The notes below the pieces were generated by a model, which was not told the DNA's origin, made no database searches, and saw only the letters and a program-made list of their open reading frames with translations. Both the position numbers and the translations under genes were made by a program. Below are positions 25,843 to 33,525 of a DNA stretch of 41,980 bases, piece after piece. Origin of the DNA: CACKLF01 sp002725175 (GTDB taxonomy: Bacteria; Pseudomonadota; Alphaproteobacteria; Rhodobacterales; Rhodobacteraceae); NCBI GenBank assembly GCA_002725175.2, contig PBQX02000085.1:1-41980 (forward strand), given 5' to 3'. Each line of letters begins with the position of its first letter. Position 1 is the first letter of the stretch.

Positions 25843-27516
25843 ATTACCTACAAGCATAAAATCAAGTCGATATCTTTATTTAGTTTAATTGTTCTGGCAT
25901 GTATTTTCAGAGCAACAAGTTTATTTGCTTTTTCTTATAGCAGTTCTGGCCTTTACTTGTCAGCAAACACAGCAAAATTTTCCTCTGATTATAGTGCTGC
26001 TTCTTCATTTTACAGAAGTTTGTGGATAAAGGATCCTTTTAATCTAGATTACGCAGTTGATGCACTCATCTTCTCCGTTGCTTCAGGGCAAGTCAAGGAA
26101 GCAATAGCAATTGCCAATCGTGCCTTGGAAAACCGATTAGACTCACCGTTATTTGGTTTGGTGCTAATAATAGATAATTTCAAAGAAAGAAAGTTAGGAG
26201 AAGTTAAAGTTTTATTAAATAGGCATAAGGAAAATTTACCTAATGTGGCCTTTTGGATTTTTTCTGGATGGGCAAATAGTGAATTAGGGTTGTCTCAACC
26301 TCCCCCAGAATTTGAAAAAATAGGTGAAGGGGCCAAGAAAATCGGGTTGAATCGATATAATCAAGCTCTGTACGCTGCTTACAATGGTGATTGGAGTTCG
26401 GCCAGCTCTTTTTTGAAAGACGGAGGTCATCTGCTCGCAACGCTAAATAGGGATATACTTTTTACACAAGCAAATATACTTTACTATTCAGGTTATAAAA
26501 GGGAAGCTTTAGCTCTATTACAAAAAGGGATAGGCCTTAAGAATATCCAAGAATTTCCTATATTAGAAAAAATAAAAGATTTTGGTCTAGATAAAACTAT
26601 TTCAATCAATTCCGAAGAACATTTAGATTTTGCTATATCACAAACATTAATTATGCTTAATTCTAGTGATAGCGATGGTGTATCCTTAGGAAGTACTTTC
26701 TATTATCAACTAGCAAATTATATCAATAGCGAGAATAATTTCACTAAGTTATCACTCGCTCCTATACTTTTTGAGTTAGGTCAGTATTCCGTTGCAAAAA
26801 ATCTTCTTAGGTCGGTTAGCATTGAAGATAAGAGTTATGTTGAAGCGCAAATACAGTTAGCTGAAGGGTTGGCCGAATTAGGAGATATTAGTAAAGCAAT
26901 TTCAATATTAAGAGGTATTGAAAATCAATCGAAGAATAATTTTTTCAGCCATACTTCACTCGGAGATTTATTTCGTTCAGAAAAGAAGTTTTTATCAGCT
27001 CTTCAAGAGTATTCATCGGCATTAAATTTTACTGAAGGTTCTGAAAATGAAACCATTTGGGTGACCTATTTCTTTCGGGGCATTTGTTTTCAGGAAATAG
27101 GAGAGTGGGACAATGCTAGGAAAGATTATCTTAAAGCTCTTGAGCTTTCACCGGGACAACCTGAAGTGTTAAATTATCTTGGGTATAGTCTTATTGAAAG
27201 AAAAGAAAAATTAAGTCAGGCACTGGGCATGATAGAAAAGGCTATTGAGAGAAATCCTCAGAGTGGTTACATTGTCGATTCTTTGGCTTGGGGGCTTTAT
27301 AAGTTAGGAAGGTATGAGGAAGCACTTCTCCATATGAAAAAAGCTTATGAATTATTGCCCTTTGATCCAATTATTAACGATCACATGGGTGATATTTTAT
27401 GGAATAATGGGAAAAGGAGAAGTGCCAAACTTTACTGGAAAAGATCACTAAGTTTTAATCCTGAGGAAGAAGAAGTGAGTAAAATAAAGAAGAAAATTAA
27501 ATTTGGAATGGATTAG
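25843..27516 (+). CDS. Exported TPR-repeat protein with probable AUU start
   Basis: Tetratricopeptide-repeat protein of about 557 residues, with clear repeats in the C-terminal half (about 390-545: ETIWVTYFFRGICFQEIGEWDNARKDYLKALELSPGQPEVLNYLGYSLIERKEKLSQALGMIEKAIERNPQ). The first TTG in frame is 25957, but the open frame extends upstream through a signal-peptide-like stretch: KHKIKSISLFSLIVLACIFRATSLFAFS. No ATG, GTG or TTG precedes it in frame. ATT 25843 lies 9 bases after AAGGA and 29 bases after the ETF-QO stop, so I take it as the start. VLAC could also be a lipobox. It resembles alphaproteobacterial TPR proteins found before ispE; function unknown. Confidence 0.75.
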   Translation: MTYKHKIKSISLFSLIVLACIFRATSLFAFSYSSSGLYLSANTAKFSSDYSAASSFYRSLWIKDPFNLDYAVDALIFSVASGQVKEAIAIANRALENRLDSPLFGLVLIIDNFKERKLGEVKVLLNRHKENLPNVAFWIFSGWANSELGLSQPPPEFEKIGEGAKKIGLNRYNQALYAAYNGDWSSASSFLKDGGHLLATLNRDILFTQANILYYSGYKREALALLQKGIGLKNIQEFPILEKIKDFGLDKTISINSEEHLDFAISQTLIMLNSSDSDGVSLGSTFYYQLANYINSENNFTKLSLAPILFELGQYSVAKNLLRSVSIEDKSYVEAQIQLAEGLAELGDISKAISILRGIENQSKNNFFSHTSLGDLFRSEKKFLSALQEYSSALNFTEGSENETIWVTYFFRGICFQEIGEWDNARKDYLKALELSPGQPEVLNYLGYSLIERKEKLSQALGMIEKAIERNPQSGYIVDSLAWGLYKLGRYEEALLHMKKAYELLPFDPIINDHMGDILWNNGKRRSAKLYWKRSLSFNPEEEEVSKIKKKIKFGMD

Positions 27517-27558
27517 GTATATCTTTAATTCTTTATATAAATTTCTTGAAATAATGTG

Positions 27559-28428
27559 ATGCTGGTTATGGAGTATCAATTGGCTAAAGCTAAAGTAAAT
27601 TTAGCACTACATGTTGTTTCTAGAAGGAAAAATGGGTTTCATGAGTTGGATAGCTTGGTTTGTTTTCCAAACTTTGGTGATAAGATAATTTGTAGGAAGA
27701 ATTCGGTACCTAATTTGTCGATCTCAGGAAATTTTAAGAGGAATGTACCCAAGGCTAATAATATAATCATAAAAACATTAAGAAAAATTCCCTTGGCAAA
27801 TAGGAATATGTCAGTTCATTTGGAAAAAAATATTCCGGTATCTGCCGGATTGGGAGGAGGTTCAGCAGATTCAGCGGCAGTAATAAGGGCTTATAAAAAT
27901 TTGTGGGGAGAGGTTTTGATAGCTGAAAGAGATACTTTCACTCTTGGCGCAGATGTTCCAGTTTGTATAGATTCTTCATTTCAAAGAATGAAAGGTATTG
28001 GAGAAGATGTTAAAAAGTTAAAAAGTACATTAAGTTTTTATCTTCTTTTGGTAAATTCGGGAGATTCAATTTCCACTAAAGAGGTGTTTCTTAACCTTAA
28101 ATTCTCTAACAATCCGAAATTAGAGAATTTAACATCTTTTAGAAATATGAAGGATTTGGTATTGTATTTAAAAAGACAAAGAAATGACCTAGAGACAGCT
28201 GCATTTTCAATAAATTCTAATCTGGAAGAGACTAAAGCTTATATTGAAGCACAAAAAGGATGCAAATTAGCTAGGCTTTCGGGGTCAGGAGGTACAATTT
28301 TTGGTATTTTTGATAACAAAATTGAAGCGTTTGAGGCTTACCAAAAAGTTAAGCAGGAAAAATTTTTTTGGTGGGTATGTTGTAGCCCTGTGAGCTTAGC
28401 TAATTCTAGATACTACATAGCTACATAA
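27559..28428 (+). CDS. ispE: 4-diphosphocytidyl-2-C-methyl-D-erythritol kinase
   Basis: GHMP-family kinase of the MEP isoprenoid pathway. Lys in LAKAKVNLALHV and the ATP loop PVSAGLGGGSADSAA (about 94-108) are present, LGADVPVC carries the catalytic Asp, and LARLSGSGGTIFGIF is the C-terminal GHMP motif. The linker between the ATP loop helix and LGADVPV looks several residues shorter than in E. coli, with no key residue lost. Possible starts are GTG 27556, ATG 27559 and ATG 27568; the Shine-Dalgarno is weak, so the start is uncertain. The 3' end overlaps the convergent ispB gene by 33 bases. Confidence 0.92.
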   Translation: MLVMEYQLAKAKVNLALHVVSRRKNGFHELDSLVCFPNFGDKIICRKNSVPNLSISGNFKRNVPKANNIIIKTLRKIPLANRNMSVHLEKNIPVSAGLGGGSADSAAVIRAYKNLWGEVLIAERDTFTLGADVPVCIDSSFQRMKGIGEDVKKLKSTLSFYLLLVNSGDSISTKEVFLNLKFSNNPKLENLTSFRNMKDLVLYLKRQRNDLETAAFSINSNLEETKAYIEAQKGCKLARLSGSGGTIFGIFDNKIEAFEAYQKVKQEKFFWWVCCSPVSLANSRYYIAT

Positions 28429-29382
28429 ATCATTCATAAGGTCTTTAGTTTGAGAATCTGGTATTCCAACTAAACTTTCTTTAGCCATTTCAGACCATTT
28501 TAACGCAATATTATATGTTTTTTCCAAAATATCTTTTCCTTTCAAAATTTCCAATGCTAGGTGAAAATCTCTATCATTTTGAACACCTTTCTCAATCGTT
28601 CGTTCCCAGAACTTTTTCTCCTGGTTTGATGCGTCTTTAAAAGCAAGAATTAATGGGAGAGTTACCTTTCTTTCTTTAAAATCATTTCCAATGTTTTTTC
28701 CTAGAGAGTCACCTGCTCCTCTATAATCAAGCAAATCATCTATAATCTGAAAGCAAATTCCCAAAGCATCACCATAATTATATAATAAGTTAGTTTGCTT
28801 TTTTGTTGCCCCTGCGACGTATGAACCCGTCTGACAAGAAGCAGAAAAAAGAGCTGCTGTCTTACCTCGTATTACATCATAGTAAGTTTCCAACGGAGTA
28901 TTTAAATTTTTTGCTATGCTAAGTTGAAGGACTTCTCCTTCGCTTATTAGGGCAGAGGAGTTTGCAAGTATTGACAAAATTTTAGGGGAGTTAGTCTCTA
29001 TCATTAATTTAAAAGCTCGAGAAAACAAAAAATCACCAACAAGAATTGAAGATTTATTGTCCCAAAGAACATTCGCTGTGCGTTTGTCGCGTCGCCTATC
29101 ACTTTTATCTACAACATCATCATGAAGCAAAGTAGCATTGTGAATAAACTCAACTACCGCAGCTAATTTTATGTGTTTGATCCCCTGATAATTAAATAGT
29201 TTAGCTGATGCAATGGTTAGCAAAGGCCGTAGTCTCTTCCCACCAGCATTTATTAAATGCCCAGCGACTTTTTCTATAAGGTCTACTTTTTCACTTTTCA
29301 TTCGTTCACGCATTAATAAGTCAACGTCTGCCATTTCTGATGACAAGGAAAATTGTAGCTTTTCAATTACTGTCTCGGTCAA
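28396..29382 (-). CDS. ispB: Long-chain polyprenyl diphosphate synthase (octaprenyl type)
   Basis: Extends farnesyl diphosphate with isopentenyl diphosphate to make the quinone side chain. At 328 residues it has the usual length. The first aspartate-rich motif (LLHDDVVDKSDRRRDKRTAN, about 90-108), GDFLFSRAFKL, and the second motif IIDDLLDYRG (about 219-228) are intact, as is GKNIGNDFKERKVTLPLI. Chain length cannot be read from sequence. The start is TTG 29382 with AAAGGA 7 bases upstream. Together with ispE and ETF-QO it ties the region to quinone and isoprenoid metabolism. Confidence 0.92.
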   Translation of the reverse strand: MTETVIEKLQFSLSSEMADVDLLMRERMKSEKVDLIEKVAGHLINAGGKRLRPLLTIASAKLFNYQGIKHIKLAAVVEFIHNATLLHDDVVDKSDRRRDKRTANVLWDNKSSILVGDFLFSRAFKLMIETNSPKILSILANSSALISEGEVLQLSIAKNLNTPLETYYDVIRGKTAALFSASCQTGSYVAGATKKQTNLLYNYGDALGICFQIIDDLLDYRGAGDSLGKNIGNDFKERKVTLPLILAFKDASNQEKKFWERTIEKGVQNDRDFHLALEILKGKDILEKTYNIALKWSEMAKESLVGIPDSQTKDLMNDLCSYVVSRIS

Positions 29383-29440
29383 TAAATTATCCTTTTTTAT
29401 GGACGATTAACTATTTGCCCTATAATTACGATTTATTAAA

Positions 29441-29584
29441 GTGATATATTGTCCCACCAAGAAATTTTTATTTCTTTAGTAAAAAAGATGGAATTGTATT
29501 TTTTGCTTTGCAAGAAAATTTAATTGGTGCAGAGATGGGGATAAATATATTGCAAGGAGCCTAAAGGTTTTGGTTCCTAACTAG
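29441..29584 (+). pseudogene. Remnant of a DUF2007-like small protein gene
   Basis: The gap between ispB and the methyltransferase contains pieces of one small protein in shifted frames. The central frame, 29478 to the stop at 29562-29564, reads SKKDGIVFFALQENLIGAEM then GINIL. This resembles the middle of DUF2007 proteins (DAGIE.F.L...G..L). A second frame continues SLKVLVPN before TAG 29582-29584, where intact homologues have PRRVLVP-like sequence. Upstream, GTG 29441 gives IYCPTKKFLFL before a stop. Alphaproteobacteria often carry DUF2007 between a polyprenyl synthase and this methyltransferase, so decay by frameshift is plausible. Sequencing error is the alternative. Confidence 0.45.
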
Positions 29585-29636
29585 TTAAGGCATTAATATC
29601 TAAGAATGTTTTTTAATAAATCTGAGAGCTTGAAAT

Positions 29637-30404
29637 ATGAGCGATAAAATTCAAACTACTGAAGATCTATTTTTGGGAGGTAAGTTGGCTATATGTCAGC
29701 TAAAGAAGGGGTATAGAGCTGGAAATGATCCGGTTTTATTAGCAGCTAGTCTTACGCTGAAAAAATATCAAACGCTTTTAGATTTGGGATGTGGAGTAGG
29801 TACTGCTTTCCTATGCGCTTTAGTGAGAGAAAAATCCCTTGAAGTAACGGGGGTAGAATTACAGAAGACATTATCAGATTTGGCAAAAAGCAATTGTAAG
29901 AAAAATAAACTCTCTGCAGAAATTATTAATTCCGATATTAATAAGATGTGGAAAGTTATTGGAGATAGAACATTTGATCATGTAATCTTTAATCCACCTT
30001 TTATGGATGCCAATAAGGGAACAGTTTCTTTAAGTAGAGAAAAATCTCTAGCCAATTTTTCTTCAGAAGAAGAATTAAAGAATTGGCTTAAAATTGGTAT
30101 GAAAAGGCTAAAGCCAAAAGGCACAATATCACTTATCTTAAGGGCTGAATCCTTAGGTATAGTATTAAAGACCCTAGAAGAAAAAGTTGGATCAATAAAG
30201 ATTTTGCCAATTGCGTCCTTTAAGGGGGAACCCTGTTCCCGAATTATTGTAAGTGCTAAATTGGGTTCAAAAGGTAATATATCTCTATTGTCACCTTTAA
30301 TTATGCATCTTAAATCTCTGGGAGAAGGTAAAAGGTTTGTTTTTACAAAATCAGTGAGAGATATCCTTTATGAAGGAAAGTCAATTGAGGCATCCTTAAC
30401 TTGA
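29637..30404 (+). CDS. tRNA1(Val) (adenine-N6) methyltransferase-like protein
   Basis: SAM-dependent methyltransferase of 255 residues. LLDLGCGVGTAFLCAL (about 47-62) is the SAM-binding motif I, VTGVELQ is motif II, and FNPPFMD (about 120-126) is the NPPF catalytic motif of N6-adenine methyltransferases. The opening TTEDLFLGGKLAICQLKKGYRAGNDPVLLAAS matches the TrmN6/YfiC group (COG4123), so tRNA adenine methylation is the best guess. It sits beside ispB, as in many alphaproteobacteria. The start is the ATG at 29637. Confidence 0.88.
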   Translation: MSDKIQTTEDLFLGGKLAICQLKKGYRAGNDPVLLAASLTLKKYQTLLDLGCGVGTAFLCALVREKSLEVTGVELQKTLSDLAKSNCKKNKLSAEIINSDINKMWKVIGDRTFDHVIFNPPFMDANKGTVSLSREKSLANFSSEEELKNWLKIGMKRLKPKGTISLILRAESLGIVLKTLEEKVGSIKILPIASFKGEPCSRIIVSAKLGSKGNISLLSPLIMHLKSLGEGKRFVFTKSVRDILYEGKSIEASLT

Positions 30405-30523
30405 TATCAGAAAATATCACGAAATTTTGCCTCAAATAAAATTGATAATGATTTTAACTATATATTGTGCTAGAGTTAGGTTACACCACTTTATTTTGAA
30501 GCAAAATTAATTTTGAGGATCAA

Positions 30524-30697
30524 ATGGACAGAGGATCATACTTAAAAGTACTGCAAACAAAGCATAACGAACTTGATAAAAAAATTCTGCAACAGCAAAA
30601 AGAAGGTTTTATAGATAATTTGAATATAATTCCTTTGAAAAAGGAAAAATTGAAGCTAAAGGAAGAAATTAACAGATATTATAGAATAAAGGCCTAG
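30524..30697 (+). CDS. DUF465/YdcH-like small coiled-coil protein
   Basis: A 57-residue protein starting at ATG 30524 with GAGGA upstream and ending at TAG 30695-30697. LQTKHNELDKKILQQQKE and LKKEKLKLKEEINRY give two short charged helices separated by a turn: the DUF465 (YdcH/SlyX-like) pattern of cytoplasmic coiled-coil proteins of unknown function. The stop is one base from the stop of the convergent amidotransferase gene. Its own promoter probably lies in the 119 bases after the methyltransferase. Confidence 0.82.
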   Translation: MDRGSYLKVLQTKHNELDKKILQQQKEGFIDNLNIIPLKKEKLKLKEEINRYYRIKA

Positions 30698-30698
30698 A

Positions 30699-31442
30699 TT
30701 ATCTTAGTAGCAAGCTAATAAGTGACGACGCCAAACTTTTATTATAAAACTCGCACTCTATATCTTTAAGAGCCGAGTTTATCAAAGGGCTTGGAATTGG
30801 ATTGTCACTCCTTAAAATAGATAGGTCCTTAAAGTACGTTTTTGAAAATTCAGGATGTGACTGTATGGTCAGAATTGTAGGTTGTGTGTCTTTACCGTAC
30901 GAAAGCATCGCATATGGACAAAAATCGTTTCCAGCTATTAATGTACAGTTCTCAGAAATTTTTGTTACTTGATCTTGATGGAAGGCAAATCCCTTATAAA
31001 AAGAAAGTGGAGTGCTTTTTTTATTTTCTCGTATTTCCTTGAGCCAAGACACTTCGCGGCTGATAGTATATGTTTGGACTCCAACACCCCAACCCTTTTT
31101 AGATTTTCTTACTTCTCCTCCCATAGCTTCAGATATTATTTGATGCCCAAAGCATATCCCAAGCATTGGGATGGAATTCTTGTAACTTTCGACAATAAAA
31201 TTTTTTAACGGATTAATCCACGGAAGGTTTTCATATACGCCATGCTTTGAGCCACTGATAATCCAAATATCCGCCTCACTGGGATCTGGCAGCGTTTCAT
31301 TTTTATAAATTAGAACGCTTAATGAATTTGATGGTGCGAAAGCAGTTTTGATCCAAGTAAGAACCATATCTGAGTAGGTTCCATGCTTTTCCAATAAAGG
31401 TTCCGCTACATTTCCTGCTTCAATAACACCAATTTTTGTCAT
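30699..31442 (-). CDS. Class I glutamine amidotransferase-like protein
   Basis: About 247 residues of a stand-alone class I glutamine amidotransferase. IISGSKHGVYENLPWI precedes the nucleophile motif MLGICFGHQIISEAMGGEV (Cys near residue 93), and QSHPEFS supplies the His and Glu of the triad. Stand-alone members hydrolyse gamma-glutamyl compounds or amidate unknown acceptors; no synthase partner is adjacent. ATG 31442 (MTKIGVIEAGN) with AAGGA upstream is preferred over GTG 31454. It lies downstream of phaA on the same strand, with a decayed reading frame between them. Confidence 0.85.
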   Translation of the reverse strand: MTKIGVIEAGNVAEPLLEKHGTYSDMVLTWIKTAFAPSNSLSVLIYKNETLPDPSEADIWIISGSKHGVYENLPWINPLKNFIVESYKNSIPMLGICFGHQIISEAMGGEVRKSKKGWGVGVQTYTISREVSWLKEIRENKKSTPLSFYKGFAFHQDQVTKISENCTLIAGNDFCPYAMLSYGKDTQPTILTIQSHPEFSKTYFKDLSILRSDNPIPSPLINSALKDIECEFYNKSLASSLISLLLR

Positions 31443-31490
31443 AAAATCCTTCACACTAAACTATGAACTGTTCAATATTTTTTTAAACAA

Positions 31491-31601
31491 TTAAATAAAA
31501 TCACCTGGAAGCTCTATTCGATTAGTGGCTAGCTGAGAAACAGCAAATTTTTGCCGTTTTAAGCCTTCTATTAGCGAAACTCTTCAGGAGTCCTTGTCCA
31601 T
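31491..31601 (-). pseudogene. Small interrupted reading frame between phaA and the amidotransferase
   Basis: Just after the phaA stop an ATG (31601) with a very good ribosome site (AAGGAGTAAGG) opens MDKDS, then TGA at 31586-31584. The same frame continues SLIEGLKRQ, then SQLATNRIELPGDF, to TAA 31493-31491. In the neighbouring frame the first codons read WTRTPEEFR. A single missing base near 31575 would join TPEEFR to LIEGLKRQ as one protein. This suggests a small gene broken by a frameshift, or a sequence error. I do not recognise the family. Confidence 0.35.
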
Positions 31602-31613
31602 TTTCCTTACTCC

Positions 31614-32792
31614 TTACTTTATAGCTTCTATACACATTGACACACCCATTCCTCCACCAATACATAGTGTTGCCAATCCCTTGTTTACTTTTCTGTGGTG
31701 TAATTCATAAATAAGTGTGTTCAATATTCTACATCCAGATGCTCCAATAGGATGACCTATAGCTATTGCCCCTCCATTAACGTTTACGATTGATGGGTCC
31801 CAACCCATTTCTCTTGTAACTGCTAGAGATTGAGCTGCAAAGGCTTCATTGGATTCGATTAAATCTAAGTCTGACACTTCCCAACCTGCTTTATCTAATG
31901 CTTTCTTAGAAGCTGAGACTGGCCCAATTCCCATATATTTTGGGTCCACCCCTGCTGTAGAAAATGACACAATTCTTGCCAAAGGCGTTAATCCCCTTTT
32001 TTCTGCTTGCTGTGAAGACATTAATAAAACCATTGCGGCACCATCATTCACTCCCGAAGCATTTCCTGCAGTAACTGTACCACCTTCTTTAAAAGCTGGT
32101 CGAAGTTTTTCGATATTTTCCATGGTTATCCCATGTCTTATGTATTCATCCTTCTCTATGAATTTTTTACCTTCGCGGCTCTCTATCGTAATAGGTGAGA
32201 TTTCATCCTTAAATTTACCGTCGGTTTGTGATTTATCAGCCTTTACTTGACTTTGGTATGCGAATTCATCTTGCTCTCGCCGACTTATTTGCCACTTTTC
32301 AGCAATGTTCTCTGCAGTCATTCCCATATGATAGCCATAAAATGCATCCCAAAGGCCATCTTTAATCATAGTATCTATAAATTCTGTATCTCCCATTTTT
32401 TTTCCTTTACGGAATAAAATTGCATGGGGTGATTTACTCATGCTTTCCTGACCCCCAGCTATGATAATATTAGATTCATCAGATTCTATTTGTTGGACGC
32501 CTAAAGAAACGGCCCTAAGTCCTGAGCCACATACTTGATTTATATTCCAGGCAGAACTTTCAATTGGGAGTCCTGCTGCAATATGTGTTTGGCGAGCAGG
32601 GTTTTGACCTTGTGAGGCCGTTAATACTTGGCCCAGTATTGTCTCGGTGACGTCACTATTTTTTATGCCTGAAGTTTGTAAAATATCTAATATTACCTGC
32701 GCACCGATCTCATGAGCACTTAGCGAAGACAGCGCTCCATTAAAATTTCCAATCGGTGATCTTTTTGCTCCCACAATAACTACGCTAGTCAT
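31614..32792 (-). CDS. phaA: Acetyl-CoA C-acetyltransferase (PhaA type)
   Basis: Condenses two acetyl-CoA to acetoacetyl-CoA, or the reverse. It has 392 residues. Cys88 in NINQVCGSGLRAV, His in GGAIAIGHPIGASG and Cys in LATLCIGGGMGVSM are the catalytic residues. SPHAILFRKGKKMGDTEFIDTMIKDGLWDAFYGYHMGMTAEN is the long insert typical of PhaA of polyhydroxybutyrate-forming alphaproteobacteria. No phaB or phaC is adjacent, so it may serve acetyl-CoA assimilation or ketone metabolism instead. AGGAGG precedes ATG 32792. It is distinct from the other thiolase at 12.6 kb. Confidence 0.93.
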   Translation of the reverse strand: MTSVVIVGAKRSPIGNFNGALSSLSAHEIGAQVILDILQTSGIKNSDVTETILGQVLTASQGQNPARQTHIAAGLPIESSAWNINQVCGSGLRAVSLGVQQIESDESNIIIAGGQESMSKSPHAILFRKGKKMGDTEFIDTMIKDGLWDAFYGYHMGMTAENIAEKWQISRREQDEFAYQSQVKADKSQTDGKFKDEISPITIESREGKKFIEKDEYIRHGITMENIEKLRPAFKEGGTVTAGNASGVNDGAAMVLLMSSQQAEKRGLTPLARIVSFSTAGVDPKYMGIGPVSASKKALDKAGWEVSDLDLIESNEAFAAQSLAVTREMGWDPSIVNVNGGAIAIGHPIGASGCRILNTLIYELHHRKVNKGLATLCIGGGMGVSMCIEAIK

Positions 32793-32901
32793 TTCCCCTC
32801 CTACAAAAAATTTATCCTTTTTGAAAAAGCTAGGTGAAAAAAAATTATCACGACTAGTAATTTAAATAAAGTTAAATTCTGTGAATGCTGTCCAATAAAC
32901 T

Positions 32902-33483
32902 CTACTGATCATATAGATACAGTAATTCTTTAAAAAATTTAACACTTTCATCACTGGACCAATTTATGTCACCTATAATTCTTCCGATCTCTCTTCCGTT
33001 AGGACTTATGATAAGAGTAGTGGGTAAGCCAAGTACTCCTAAAGAGGCACTTAGTTCACCATAAGGGTCTCTATAGCTCTTTAGCTTGAATAGCTGGCCT
33101 TCCAATATAAAATTTTCAATCTTCGCCACACTATTTCTTCCTGCGGCGATCATAATTATTTCAAAGCTATCATCATTAATTAAGTTCTTAAGTGTTTTTA
33201 GGGAAGGTATCTCCCGTATACACGGAGAACACCACGTAGCCCAGAAATTAATTATTCTTAATTTCCCATCAGTCAGGTTTAGTCCAAAATCGGCATCTTG
33301 CATATCTTTAAGGTTAAAAGATTTTCTTACTACACTATCTTTGGTAATTATTAGCTTTTTTAATTCTCCTTCTTGTAAATCTGCAAAATTGCCTTTTGAA
33401 AAAAAAGAATCTGGATAGACAATGTTTGCACTGAAGACTAGTAAAGAGTATACCAACACTAAATTTACAAAATTTATTTTCAT
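32902..33483 (-). CDS. TlpA-like exported thioredoxin-fold protein
   Basis: A 193-residue protein with an N-terminal signal or anchor helix (FVNLVLVYSLLVFSANIVYP, about 5-24), so it is probably periplasmic or membrane tethered. The thioredoxin motif IINFWATWCSPCIREIPSL places Cys85 and Cys88 in a WCxPC active site, and the cis-Pro loop LGLPTTLIISPNGREIGRI is present. Such proteins reduce periplasmic disulfides, for example in cytochrome maturation. It is divergent from argH across 42 bases, an arrangement common in alphaproteobacteria. Confidence 0.9.
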   Translation of the reverse strand: MKINFVNLVLVYSLLVFSANIVYPDSFFSKGNFADLQEGELKKLIITKDSVVRKSFNLKDMQDADFGLNLTDGKLRIINFWATWCSPCIREIPSLKTLKNLINDDSFEIIMIAAGRNSVAKIENFILEGQLFKLKSYRDPYGELSASLGVLGLPTTLIISPNGREIGRIIGDINWSSDESVKFFKELLYLYDQ

Positions 33484-33525
33484 TTTGATTGTTCTTAAAA
33501 TAATTAAATTTAGGCTGAACCACCA

